14,301 nucleotides of DNA from Prevotella sp. CAG:485 (GTDB lineage Bacteria; Bacteroidota; Bacteroidia; Bacteroidales; Muribaculaceae): positions 12,513 through 26,813 of the forward strand of contig FR897820.1 in assembly GCA_000437495.1 (NCBI GenBank), in the 5' to 3' direction. This document shows positions 1 to 6,753 of the stretch, one piece after another. Within the stretch, counting starts at the first letter, position 1. Each line of letters begins with the position of its first letter. Under the pieces are notes generated by a model. The model was not told the origin of the DNA and did not search any database. It worked only from the letters and a program-made list of their open reading frames with translations. The translations under genes and the position numbers were made by a program.

Positions 1-1037
1 CAGCCGCCATTGCCGAGGTGGGCAAAAAAGCGGGCAAAATGCTCCTTGCCACGGTAGTTATCGCCTATACTGCCACCCTGTGTGCCGGATTCGGTTCATA
101 TCTTGTCTCTGACGCCATTTTCCCGGCAATTGTACAGCCGCTCAACGGCAATATCGCAGCCGTGGCAGGTGAGGCCTCCACTAAACTTGAACCATATTTC
201 ACCATTGAGATGCCGGCGCTGATGTCGGTGATGACCGCCCTTATCACAGCCTTTGTAATAGGCATTGGCTCGGCCTCTTTCAACGCTGATTCGGCCATCC
301 GCCAACTGTTGAATGAATTCCGGACCATCGTAACGGGACTGATTTCAAAAGTGGTAATTCCGCTGCTGCCCATCTATATCTTCGGCATTTTCCTCAACAT
401 GACAGTTGCCGGACAGGTGGCCGGAATCATGCAGACCTTCGCCTCAATAATAGCCGTCATCTTCGCCATGCACATAGTAGTGTTGTTGTTCCAATTTACC
501 ATAGCAGCCTTCTTCTCGCGCGGCAGCCGCAACCCGTTGCGCCTGTTAGGCACCATGATGCCGGCCTATTTCACAGCCCTTGGCACACAGTCGTCGGCAG
601 CCACTATTCCCGTTACGCTGCGCCAGACCATAAAGATGGGAGTGGCGCCCGAGACAGCCGGCTTCACCGTGCCTCTCTGCGCCACCATACACATGTCGGG
701 CTCGGTGATGAAGATTGTGGCTTGCTCCGTGGCACTTATGTTGGCCACCGGCATACCGTATGACTTTGAGATGTTTACCGGCTTTATTTTCATGCTCGGC
801 ATAACCATTGTCGCCGCCCCCGGAATTCCCGGCGGCGCCATCATGGCTTCGTTGGGACTGCTCACCTCCATGCTCGGGTTCAACGACGCCGACTGCGCCC
901 TGATGATAGCCATTTACATTGCCATGGACAGCTTCGGCACTGCTTGCAACGTAACCGGCGACGGCGCTTTGGCTATCATCATTCACCGACTCTTCGGCAG
1001 CAAGACGCAGCCGACTGAATCTACCTCTGCATCCTGA
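1..1037 (+). CDS. Dicarboxylate/amino-acid:cation symporter (DAACS family), 5' end outside window
   Basis: Inner-membrane secondary transporter that should import an amino acid or dicarboxylate with cations. The frame is already open at base 3 (AAIAEVGKKAGKML...), so the GTG at 18 is an internal codon and the true start lies upstream. About 344 residues of a family usually near 400-430 are visible. The protein is hydrophobic throughout. It carries the family's serine-rich hairpin motif (TQSSAATIP), a degenerate form of the NMDGT motif (HMSGS), a second hairpin (GIPGGAIMASLG) and the last-helix motif (DSFGTACNVTGDGA). Compared with archaeal GltPh, the NMDGT Asp is Ser, and the Arg that binds the acidic side chain (R397) aligns with Gly, while the downstream NVTGD is kept. 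A classical glutamate/aspartate substrate is therefore doubtful. The family call is strong and the substrate is unknown. A hairpin terminator follows the stop. Confidence 0.9.
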   Translation, partial: AAIAEVGKKAGKMLLATVVIAYTATLCAGFGSYLVSDAIFPAIVQPLNGNIAAVAGEASTKLEPYFTIEMPALMSVMTALITAFVIGIGSASFNADSAIRQLLNEFRTIVTGLISKVVIPLLPIYIFGIFLNMTVAGQVAGIMQTFASIIAVIFAMHIVVLLFQFTIAAFFSRGSRNPLRLLGTMMPAYFTALGTQSSAATIPVTLRQTIKMGVAPETAGFTVPLCATIHMSGSVMKIVACSVALMLATGIPYDFEMFTGFIFMLGITIVAAPGIPGGAIMASLGLLTSMLGFNDADCALMIAIYIAMDSFGTACNVTGDGALAIIIHRLFGSKTQPTESTSAS

Positions 1038-1057
1038 ATCCAACACAAGAAAGTTAA

Positions 1058-1098
1058 GAGGGTGTGCCGTTGTGAATTTCGGCACACCCTCATTTTAT
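1058..1098 (+). terminator. Intrinsic terminator after the symporter
   Basis: A perfect 12-bp inverted repeat (GAGGGTGTGCCG at 1058-1069, CGGCACACCCTC at 1080-1091) encloses a 10-nt loop and is followed by ATTTTAT on the + strand. It begins 20 bases after the symporter stop. The reverse-strand gene ending at 1115 converges on it, and its flank on that side (TTAACTT when read leftward) is a weaker U tract, so it may act in both directions but best serves the symporter. Confidence 0.85.
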
Positions 1099-1114
1099 AT
1101 ATTATGAACCCATT

Positions 1115-2272
1115 TTATTTCATCTTGAAGACATGCTTGTCGAGGTCGCTGCTGAACTGCTGCATATCGTAATCGCTCAGCGGCGTTCCGGCAACAGCTC
1201 CCCGGTAGATTTCGCCGATGCGGCGTACCACGTTCTTTAACCTGCCGTCGTTTTCGCCATAGAATCCCGGCGAAGGCTCCCACTGAACAGTCTGTTTGGG
1301 CGCTGTGCGGAGAGTAACCCCCTGGAGGAAGTCGGCACTGAGACCTTTGTCGACGCGGCGCAGGAAGAAGCCGGGAATGCGCCGTTCAAACGACGAATCG
1401 TCGGATGACAGCCATCCGTAGAGAGGCGACAGACGCTCCATGCATCCCAAGGTGAATTCACCGTCCTCAGGCGACCCTGATGTAATCTCAACCCTGTAAC
1501 TTCCCGGTGCCAGTTCGCCCGAGTCGCCATTGTCAAAGGCAAGCATCAGGCTCAGCAGGATATTGTTGATGGGCAGCACGTTGTCCGACAGTTTCAGATT
1601 GCCGTATTGCAGCACACCGCCGTCAAAACGCAGATACTTTTTGCCGTTCTCCTCCACCATGCCCAACACATTGCTCGGCACGAAGAAGAGATTCACACTT
1701 GCTCCGGTTTTACCCTCGCGACCTGTGCCGCCCACATGCTCGGGCAACAAGACTGCCAGATAGCCGTCTGTTTTCTGCGTATAGCGGTTGTCAGACGTCT
1801 TGCCGAGCTGCAGATACGTCTGCAACCCCATCTGAGGCATAACGCCGCTGAAAGTGCCGTTTCCGGCATCAGTTATATCCTCCTCTTTTATGAAGTAGCA
1901 GGTGATGTCCATATCACCCTTCACCACAAAGCGGTTGAAGACGTCGGTCTGCGACGTGGGACGCGAGGTATAGACTGTAGACAGCTTCCAGCCCTTATTC
2001 ACCGTGCCGGTAACGCGTATCGTATCGCCGTAAGCATATTTACCTGAGCCATATACGGTGCCTCCCTCGGCAGGATAAGCCTTTACATTGACATTATAAA
2101 GCACGGGTGTGTTGGCTCCCACCCGAGGACCGCGGGGAATGGTGTCGCCCGGCGGCAGACGCGGCGGATCGCGGGGAATAGTGTCTATGATAATGGGTCT
2201 GATGGGGAACGGACCGGGCAGCCTGTTTTCAAAAGGACCGGCGGCCGCCTCATAAAAGGCCCGGCGGCCGCC
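1115..2272 (-). CDS. C-terminal part of a frameshifted WG-repeat protein: InlB-B-like repeat plus unassigned domain
   Basis: This is the downstream half of the gene whose N-terminal half is 2185-3795. The frame is open from 2272, just after a TGA at 2273-2275. The only nearby start-like codon before the domain is a GTG at 2122, so it is unlikely to be an independent gene. After a Pro-rich linker containing two DTIPR units comes a segment that resembles a divergent InlB B-repeat domain: VKAYPAEGGTVYGSG, then YGDTIRV, then a closing GDMDITCYF. The following roughly 250 residues match no family I recognise. They look soluble and extracytoplasmic, with no membrane segment. Removing one 23-bp copy at 2231-2276 joins this frame to the N-terminal half as an 885-residue protein. 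The function is unknown, and surface or periplasmic binding or adhesion is only a guess. Confidence 0.7.
   Translation of the reverse strand, partial: GGRRAFYEAAAGPFENRLPGPFPIRPIIIDTIPRDPPRLPPGDTIPRGPRVGANTPVLYNVNVKAYPAEGGTVYGSGKYAYGDTIRVTGTVNKGWKLSTVYTSRPTSQTDVFNRFVVKGDMDITCYFIKEEDITDAGNGTFSGVMPQMGLQTYLQLGKTSDNRYTQKTDGYLAVLLPEHVGGTGREGKTGASVNLFFVPSNVLGMVEENGKKYLRFDGGVLQYGNLKLSDNVLPINNILLSLMLAFDNGDSGELAPGSYRVEITSGSPEDGEFTLGCMERLSPLYGWLSSDDSSFERRIPGFFLRRVDKGLSADFLQGVTLRTAPKQTVQWEPSPGFYGENDGRLKNVVRRIGEIYRGAVAGTPLSDYDMQQFSSDLDKHVFKMK
2131..2185 (-). repeat. Two-copy direct repeat coding DTIPR in the linker
   Basis: The 16-bp unit CGCGGGGAATRGTGTC occurs at 2131-2146 and 2170-2185 (one mismatch, 39-bp period, i.e. 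13 codons). Read leftward in the restored frame it encodes two DTIPR units separated by a Pro-rich spacer, just before the InlB-B-like domain. The spacing keeps the frame, unlike the nearby 23-bp duplication. Confidence 0.75.
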
Positions 2273-3795
2273 TCATCTTCGCAGAACACCACGGTGAGCA
2301 TACCCGAGGCATCGGCATAGCCCAAATAGACATAGCTTTTGCTCGCATCATTGGGGTCTTTATACGTTACCTTTACCGGCGCGTAACCATCGGCCGAATA
2401 GGCGCCCAAAATATTGTCGGCAGAGTAGCTCGACGCCACCATCACCTGAGGCTGACCGAAACGGTCAATGGCCATGGCATCGTCGAAGGTGTAAAGAGGG
2501 AAGGTTTCAAAGTTGGGACAGTCGCCTTCATGAAACTCGCTCGTACGGAAGGGCCATTGGCCGATAACGTTCATGTTGCGGTCAATCAGATTGATGTCTG
2601 TTTCGCCGTAACGCTCATTCTTCACCGAAGCAATGCCGCGATAGAACTGCGAGCCTAATGCCGGGAAGGTCTTCAAAGCCTCGCCGGCAATGTTGTAATA
2701 CGTGCAACCCTTTTCACCCCTGTCTACACGGAAAATGCCGTCGCAGACGTCGGAGATGTTGGTGCTGTATTGCAGAGTTGTTTCTTTGCTGTCCTCGATT
2801 TTACAAACCACATTGCCTTGCCGGTCGATGAAAGCCGGATAGCCGCCATAGGTGTTCTGAGCTATGATGACAAGGGCGTAACCGTTTACAAAATCGCGCG
2901 TTTCAAAAAACTGCGGCTTGATAACCACTTTGCCTTTGGAGTCTACGAAGCCCCAGGCCTTGGCGGCATTGCTGTAAAAAGCTCTCAGCCCTTCGCGCTC
3001 ATAACGCATCTTGATAGCTATGGAGCCTTTGGCATTGTTCTCTGCCAGATGAGGCCAAATTTTCTCGCCTTTGGTATTGACGTAGAAGAGGTTTGTGGTG
3101 CGATATGCTATTATCTCGCGCACCATGGCCACGCCGTCGTAAAACTGGGTCATATTGTTCCATTCATGCGACAGCTCGCGCGTGCTGCCGTCGGCATACA
3201 GAATCATGGGCGAATGTTGGCGCTGTTCGGCTTTCTTGACCACGCAAGCATCTGAATCAAAGCGCGGCATTTCGCCAAACTGCTCATAAATGGCCGGGAA
3301 GATACTTTCGCCATCCACGGTCCAGAAGCCCCAGTATGAGCCGTAGCCAATGCTGCGGTTATATTCGGGCAACGCAAAGATGCCCTCGCTCACAGGCTTA
3401 AGGGCGTTGATGTTCACTTTCTTCTTTATGAAGCGTGTTTTGTTTGTAAGGAAGACTCGCTGCGGCTTCCACTCACCTTTTTTCTGACTCTCGGCAATAG
3501 TGTTTCTTTGGTCGGCGGCAGTGTTGCCGGAGGAGGCTGACTGTTGCGCCGATTTCTTCTCCGAAGACTGCTTTTTTGAATCGGAAGATTTGGCCTTGTC
3601 AGCCTTTTTCTTCTTCTCCTTGGTCATTTTCTCCACACTCTCCAGACCCTGGTTTATTTTCTCAAGACCCTTTGAGAGCTTCTTCAGAAACTGCGCCTCA
3701 GCCGGCGGAGGAGCCGCTGCCATGATGAGTCCGAGCGTCAGCACCACTAACAGCCTCAGACCTACGGGCAGACGGTTTTTTACATTTCGTTTCAT
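2185..3795 (-). CDS. N-terminal part of a frameshifted secreted WG-repeat protein
   Basis: The first 34 residues form a Sec signal peptide (basic start, hydrophobic core LRLLVVLTLGLIMAAA, cleavage after AEA before QF), so the protein leaves the cytoplasm. Residues 36-85 are Lys/Glu/Ser-rich and probably coiled coil or disordered. From about residue 135 there are degenerate WG repeats, for example YWGFWTVDGESIFPAIYEQF, WGFVDSKGKVVIKPQF and FIDRQGNVVCKI. This beta-repeat family is common in secreted Bacteroidetes proteins of unknown role. The last roughly 25 residues (MRRPPVLLKTG onward) are out-of-frame sequence created by the 23-bp duplication at 2231-2276, and the native protein should continue in the 1115-2272 frame. 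The start ATG directly precedes the signal peptide. A TAACTTTG -7 element lies 40 bases upstream. The gene stands alone, downstream of a terminator. Confidence 0.85.
   Translation of the reverse strand: MKRNVKNRLPVGLRLLVVLTLGLIMAAAPPPAEAQFLKKLSKGLEKINQGLESVEKMTKEKKKKADKAKSSDSKKQSSEKKSAQQSASSGNTAADQRNTIAESQKKGEWKPQRVFLTNKTRFIKKKVNINALKPVSEGIFALPEYNRSIGYGSYWGFWTVDGESIFPAIYEQFGEMPRFDSDACVVKKAEQRQHSPMILYADGSTRELSHEWNNMTQFYDGVAMVREIIAYRTTNLFYVNTKGEKIWPHLAENNAKGSIAIKMRYEREGLRAFYSNAAKAWGFVDSKGKVVIKPQFFETRDFVNGYALVIIAQNTYGGYPAFIDRQGNVVCKIEDSKETTLQYSTNISDVCDGIFRVDRGEKGCTYYNIAGEALKTFPALGSQFYRGIASVKNERYGETDINLIDRNMNVIGQWPFRTSEFHEGDCPNFETFPLYTFDDAMAIDRFGQPQVMVASSYSADNILGAYSADGYAPVKVTYKDPNDASKSYVYLGYADASGMLTVVFCEDEAAAGPFMRRPPVLLKTGCPVRSPSDPLS
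2231..2276. repeat. 23-bp tandem duplication that breaks the WG-repeat gene
   Basis: Two adjacent 23-bp copies lie at 2231-2253 and 2254-2276 and differ at one base (A2237 against C2260). Each begins AAAAGG and contains the palindrome GCGGCCGC. Twenty-three is not a multiple of three, so the second copy shifts the reading frame. With one copy removed, the leftward translation runs without a stop from the WG domain (EDEAAAGPF) through ENRLPGPFPIRPIIIDTIP into the downstream domain. Confidence 0.95.
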
Positions 3796-4041
3796 AATAT
3801 TTTGATTTTTCCTTTTCAGATTTTTTCAACTTTGCAAAGTTAACCTTTTTCCTTATATCTATAGCCTTCAATCAGCCAATTTACCCTTTCATACCGTAAA
3901 ATCTTATTCGCATAGCGTAAAAACGCCCATATTTCGGCCTTTTCCGGGCATTTGCGCATCCTTTCTCCTTTATCCTCCGATTACCCGCCTCTACCCTACT
4001 TTTACCACCCTCCCCACTCCTCTTTAGAATTTTTCAGATAC
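3796..4041. other. Intergenic region between xth and the WG-repeat gene
   Basis: About 320 bases separate the two leftward genes, including the xth terminator at 4042-4084, which is listed separately. The part nearest the WG gene holds its candidate promoter. Bases 3957-4025 are strongly pyrimidine-rich on the + strand, with only three G. I find no convincing open frame on either strand: the 300-codon + strand frame starting at 3952 is antisense to xth. No RNA gene is recognised. Confidence 0.6.
3835..3842 (-). promoter_or_regulatory. Candidate -7 element of the WG-repeat gene
   Basis: Read leftward the bases are TAACTTTG, an exact match to the Bacteroidetes -7 consensus TAnnTTTG, 40 bases upstream of the start codon in an AT-rich leader. 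No TTG lies at the usual 19-21 bp spacing (the nearest is about 26 bp away), so only half of the promoter is well supported. The element overlaps a 14-bp perfect palindrome, AACTTTGCAAAGTT, at 3828-3841. Confidence 0.5.
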
Positions 4042-4084
4042 AAAAACGACATCGGCGGCAAGCCAGGACTTTGGCTCGCCGCCG
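4042..4084 (-). terminator. Intrinsic terminator after xth
   Basis: Inverted arms at 4053-4065 and 4072-4084 form a 13-bp stem. The single mismatch (4060/4077) becomes a G-U pair in the leftward transcript, with a 6-nt loop. Read leftward the hairpin is followed by TGTCG and a run of five T at 4042-4046. It lies 30 bases past the xth stop, which makes the WG-repeat gene a separate transcription unit. Confidence 0.8.
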
Positions 4085-4113
4085 TCATAAGCATCTTGTG
4101 CCGGATAATGACA

Positions 4114-4866
4114 TCAGTCGAGGGTCATTTCTATGGGGCAATGGTCGGAGCCTTGCACCTCGCGCAGGATGGTGGCAGAGGTCAGCTGCGGCACCAAATG
4201 GCGACTGATAAGGAAACAGTCGATGCGCCAGCCAATGTTGCGCCTGCGGGCCTGCATCATATAACTCCACCAGGTATAGGCTTTTTCCTCGTGGGGATGA
4301 AGTTGGCGAAATGTGTCAACAAAGCCGCTGTCGAGGAGTTTCTGAAAGCCTTCGCGCTCGGTGTCGGTGGCACAGGCAGAACCTTTCACTTCGTCGAAGT
4401 TACGGGCATCAACGGGCTGGTGAATGGCATTGAAATCGCCGCATATTATCACCGGCTTGCGGGCATCGAGACCAACTACATAAGCGCGGAAAGCCTCGTC
4501 CCACTTCTCGCGGTAATGCAGGCGCGTAAGCTCGCTGTTGGAATTGGGCGTGTAGACCGTAACAAGGTAAAAATCGGCATATTCAAGGGTTATTACCCTG
4601 CCTTCGTGGTCATGTTCCTCGTCGCCTATGCCGCAGGTGGCTGCCAAGGGTTTATGTCGGGCATAGATGGCAGTGCCGGAATAGCCTTTGCGGTCGGCGA
4701 GATTCCAGAACGACTCATAGCCCTCAAACTCAGGCGTCTCAACCCCGGGACTCAGCTTGGTCTCCTGAAGGCAGACAAAGTCGGCATCAAAGTCTTTGAA
4801 TATATCGCTGAAGCCTTTGCGGAAGATGGCGCGCAGGCCGTTGACGTTCCATGATATGAATTTCAT
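4114..4866 (-). CDS. xth: Exodeoxyribonuclease III (class II AP endonuclease)
   Basis: Cytoplasmic DNA-repair enzyme of the ExoIII/APE family. It cleaves DNA 5' of abasic sites and removes 3'-blocking groups in base excision repair. The 250 residues match the family's usual length, and all catalytic motifs are present: SWNVNGLRA with metal/phosphate-binding N7, LQETK with metal ligand E35, the VTVYTPNS loop with Y105, GDFN with D144 and N146, GWRID with D216, and the terminal GSDHCPIE with the D241/H242 pair. The usual GDFNVAH segment reads GDFNAIH. The ATG at 4866 begins directly with the conserved MKFISWNVNG. The gene is intact and monocistronic. It is divergent from the esterase gene, with 112 bases between the two starts, and ends at a hairpin terminator. 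Confidence 0.97.
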   Translation of the reverse strand: MKFISWNVNGLRAIFRKGFSDIFKDFDADFVCLQETKLSPGVETPEFEGYESFWNLADRKGYSGTAIYARHKPLAATCGIGDEEHDHEGRVITLEYADFYLVTVYTPNSNSELTRLHYREKWDEAFRAYVVGLDARKPVIICGDFNAIHQPVDARNFDEVKGSACATDTEREGFQKLLDSGFVDTFRQLHPHEEKAYTWWSYMMQARRRNIGWRIDCFLISRHLVPQLTSATILREVQGSDHCPIEMTLD

Positions 4867-4920
4867 AACTGTGGTTTTATTATTTAACGTGCGCTCAGGT
4901 GGATATTGTTCGCAGTTAAG

Positions 4921-4952
4921 TTGGCCGCCTCACTGCAATTTTACTAACTTTG
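4921..4952 (+). promoter_or_regulatory. Promoter of the esterase gene
   Basis: TTG at 4921-4923 and TAACTTTG at 4945-4952 are separated by 21 bp, fitting the Bacteroidetes housekeeping promoter (TTG, 19-21 bp, TAnnTTTG). The -7 element ends 26 bases before the ATG at 4979, which supports that start over the longer open frame reaching back to 4796, most of which is antisense to xth. Confidence 0.7.
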
Positions 4953-4978
4953 CCAACGCAAAATTTGTTATCTCTGTA

Positions 4979-5326
4979 ATGAATGGCCTGAGAAAGATAT
5001 TGACAACGTGTCTACTCATGTTGCTGGGTTGCAGCATGGCAATGGCAATAGAACTGACGCCTGTAACGACAGGGCATTTGCCGGTAAGCGACCCGGGCAC
5101 TCTGAAGCGCTATACGGCGTTTTGCGGGGCACTGAACGCCTCTTATACTGTCGATATCTGGTTTCCGGAGGGTTATGACGCCGGCAGCGAGACTCGTTAT
5201 CCGGTGATATATATGCAGGATGGGCAGAATCTCTTTGACCCTTCGATTTCGTTTGCCAAAGTCGCCTGGGAAGTTGACAAGGCGTTAGGCAGGCTATTGC
5301 TGCCGGTGAGGTTACAGCGCCCATAA
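4979..5326 (+). CDS. N-terminal part of a frameshifted secreted alpha/beta-hydrolase esterase
   Basis: This is the first 105-106 residues of an esterase of the enterochelin-esterase/esterase-D-like alpha/beta-hydrolase group. The signal sequence is MNGLRKILTTCLLMLLGCSMAMA, either Sec-cleaved after AMA or lipidated at the Cys of LLGC; I cannot decide between them. The early family strands follow: VDIWFPEGYD and YPVIYMQDGQNLFD. After GR the frame reads into LLLPVRLQRP and a stop at 5324-5326, whereas the next frame continues the expected IAAGEVTAPIIVGIHNRG. One base missing near 5295 explains this: an added base gives GRLIAAG. The start follows the promoter at 4921-4952. The catalytic residues are in the second part. 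Confidence 0.8.
   Translation: MNGLRKILTTCLLMLLGCSMAMAIELTPVTTGHLPVSDPGTLKRYTAFCGALNASYTVDIWFPEGYDAGSETRYPVIYMQDGQNLFDPSISFAKVAWEVDKALGRLLLPVRLQRP
5294..5297 (+). other. Frameshift site in the esterase gene (one base lost)
   Basis: In the tract AGGCTATTGCTGCC, reading AGG CTN ATT GCT GCC with one extra base restores R-L-I-A-A, and the whole 389-residue protein becomes continuous. The lesion could be contraction of a 2-base run (CTTATT or CTAATT to CTATT). No slippery heptamer is present. Confidence 0.85.
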
Positions 5327-6147
5327 TAGTGGGAATCCACAACCGTGGCGTTGACAGGCCTGCCGATTACATCCCGGAGAAGCCTATAACGGAATACATG
5401 AACAAGCATCAGCAAACTCTCTCAGGCATGGACGCTGTTACGGTCGGCAAATATTATGGCGACGAATATGCAGCCTTCGTGGCCACGGAGCTTAAACCGG
5501 CTGTAGATGCGCTCTTTCCTACTATTCCGGACCGTGAGCATACTTTCATCATGGGTTCGAGCATGGGGGCCTTGGCGTCGTTAAACGCAATGTGCGAATA
5601 CCCCGACATTTATGGCGGCTCAGGATGTCTGTCGACGCATTGGATCGGCAACTTCGACTCCAACAGCACAATTTTCCCAACGGCAATGCTCGATTATCTG
5701 CAGGCTTCGCTGCCGAGTGCCGCATCGCACAAACTGTATCTTGACAGAGGCACCAAGGGCCTCGACGCCTATTATGAGAAGTGGGAGAACAAAGCCGTGG
5801 AACTTGCTGAGAGCAAGGGATATAGCCAGTCGGCCGGTTCACTGTATGTCTATGTTGCACAGGGAGCATACCATAACGAATATTTCTGGCAACAGCGGGT
5901 TGACAAGGCGCTTGTCTTCTTTCTGCACAATCTCAGCAAGGACGTATCGCCCGTGATTGACGATGACGCGCTGCTCCTCACCCCCGTTCCCGGCGGAGTG
6001 GAAATACTTTCATCAAAGGGCGGCACAATTACCGTGTCGGATATGCAGGGCAAGACTCAACTGCTACGAGTGTCGCCCTTTACCCCGACTCGTTTACCGC
6101 TTCCGTCCGGCCTCTATGTCATCGGCCACCGCAAAATCAAACTCTAA
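5296..6147 (+). CDS. C-terminal part of the frameshifted esterase, with catalytic triad and possible sorting tail
   Basis: This part continues the gene from 4979, numbered here on the restored 389-residue protein. It holds the nucleophile elbow GSSMGA (Ser195), an Asp candidate in LDRGTKGLD (about 256-263) and the histidine in GAYHNEYFW (His299). The fold is an extracytoplasmic serine ester hydrolase of the enterochelin-esterase-like type. The substrate is unknown, and an ester-linked glycan decoration is plausible in this phylum. The last 50 residues (about 340-389) form a small beta-rich module ending LPSGLYVIGHRKIKL, which resembles type IX secretion C-terminal sorting domains. A GTG at 5329 could start this frame, but the product would lack the signal peptide and first strands. 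The stop lies 15 bases from the convergent beta-barrel gene, with no clear terminator between them. Confidence 0.85.
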   Translation: MAAGEVTAPIIVGIHNRGVDRPADYIPEKPITEYMNKHQQTLSGMDAVTVGKYYGDEYAAFVATELKPAVDALFPTIPDREHTFIMGSSMGALASLNAMCEYPDIYGGSGCLSTHWIGNFDSNSTIFPTAMLDYLQASLPSAASHKLYLDRGTKGLDAYYEKWENKAVELAESKGYSQSAGSLYVYVAQGAYHNEYFWQQRVDKALVFFLHNLSKDVSPVIDDDALLLTPVPGGVEILSSKGGTITVSDMQGKTQLLRVSPFTPTRLPLPSGLYVIGHRKIKL

Positions 6148-6162
6148 CCGCGAAACAGGGAT

Positions 6163-6753
6163 TTAGAAGGTAAAACCCATTGAGCCCATAAAACGTACAC
6201 TGCTACCTTCCGAGTCCTCTACTGGAATAGAAATTTCAGGCAATACCCATAGTTTACCCACTGTGAAACGCACACCTCCTCTGAGTCGTTTCTCCGGCAT
6301 ACGGTATTCGGGGCGGTTTGTGAAACTGCCTATAATGGCTATGTTCTTGGTGCAGTCAAAACCTATGTAAGCTTTGTAGAGGCTCTTATAACCCATGCCG
6401 GAATCGTAATGAGGCGTAAATCCGGCTCCGGCAAATAGCCAATTCAGGATTCTTGCTTCAGCATCAACATTAAAACCCATGCTCCGGTATGAGTTTTTAT
6501 ATGTCATGCCGAAATAAGGCTCTCCGGAGATGAGGAAACGGCCTATCCGGTGTTTATACGACATATATAATCGTACATACTGATACTGGAATTTCTCAGA
6601 GTAGACGCTGTGCTCAAGCTTTGCACTCCAATGCTTATGGAAAGTATAGCTTACATTCACATAACGGGTATCTCTGACACCTACGCTCCATTGCGCAAAT
6701 GCCGAACAACCGACTAAAAGTGTCAGCGCGAGTAATAACTGGCGTATTTTCAT
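6163..6753 (-). CDS. Predicted small outer-membrane beta-barrel protein
   Basis: A 196-residue protein with a signal peptide (MKIRQLLLALTLLVGCSAFA, cut before QW). The rest alternates polar and hydrophobic residues in amphipathic strands rich in Tyr, Arg and Gly (for example YQYVRLYMSYKHRIGRFLISGEPYFGM and GVRFTVGKLWVLPEISIPV), ending in Phe (MGSMGFTF) as outer-membrane barrels do. I cannot place it in a named family. It is the last gene of the MBOAT operon: its ATG overlaps the stop of the upstream SGNH lipoprotein gene by 4 bases (ATGA), which suggests translational coupling. A barrel of about eight strands would fit the length. A role as partner or channel for the acylation machinery is inferred from position only. 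Confidence 0.75.
   Translation of the reverse strand: MKIRQLLLALTLLVGCSAFAQWSVGVRDTRYVNVSYTFHKHWSAKLEHSVYSEKFQYQYVRLYMSYKHRIGRFLISGEPYFGMTYKNSYRSMGFNVDAEARILNWLFAGAGFTPHYDSGMGYKSLYKAYIGFDCTKNIAIIGSFTNRPEYRMPEKRLRGGVRFTVGKLWVLPEISIPVEDSEGSSVRFMGSMGFTF

Noticed and set aside
546..1085. 179-codon reverse-strand frame
   Set aside because: Antisense to the symporter, with no recognisable domain; low-complexity His/Gly-rich translation.
2188..2272. Programmed -1 ribosomal frameshift joining the WG-repeat gene halves
   Set aside because: A -1 shift in this overlap would give the right frame, but no X-XXY-YYZ heptamer occurs there, and the tandem duplication explains the break more simply.
3828..3841. 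14-bp palindrome AACTTTGCAAAGTT as an operator
   Set aside because: The palindrome largely follows from the common -7 promoter sequence on the opposite strand, and a single copy gives no support for a regulator site.
3952..4854. 300-codon open frame on the + strand
   Set aside because: It lies antisense over the complete xth gene, has no family motifs and no promoter. It is a shadow of the codon usage of xth.
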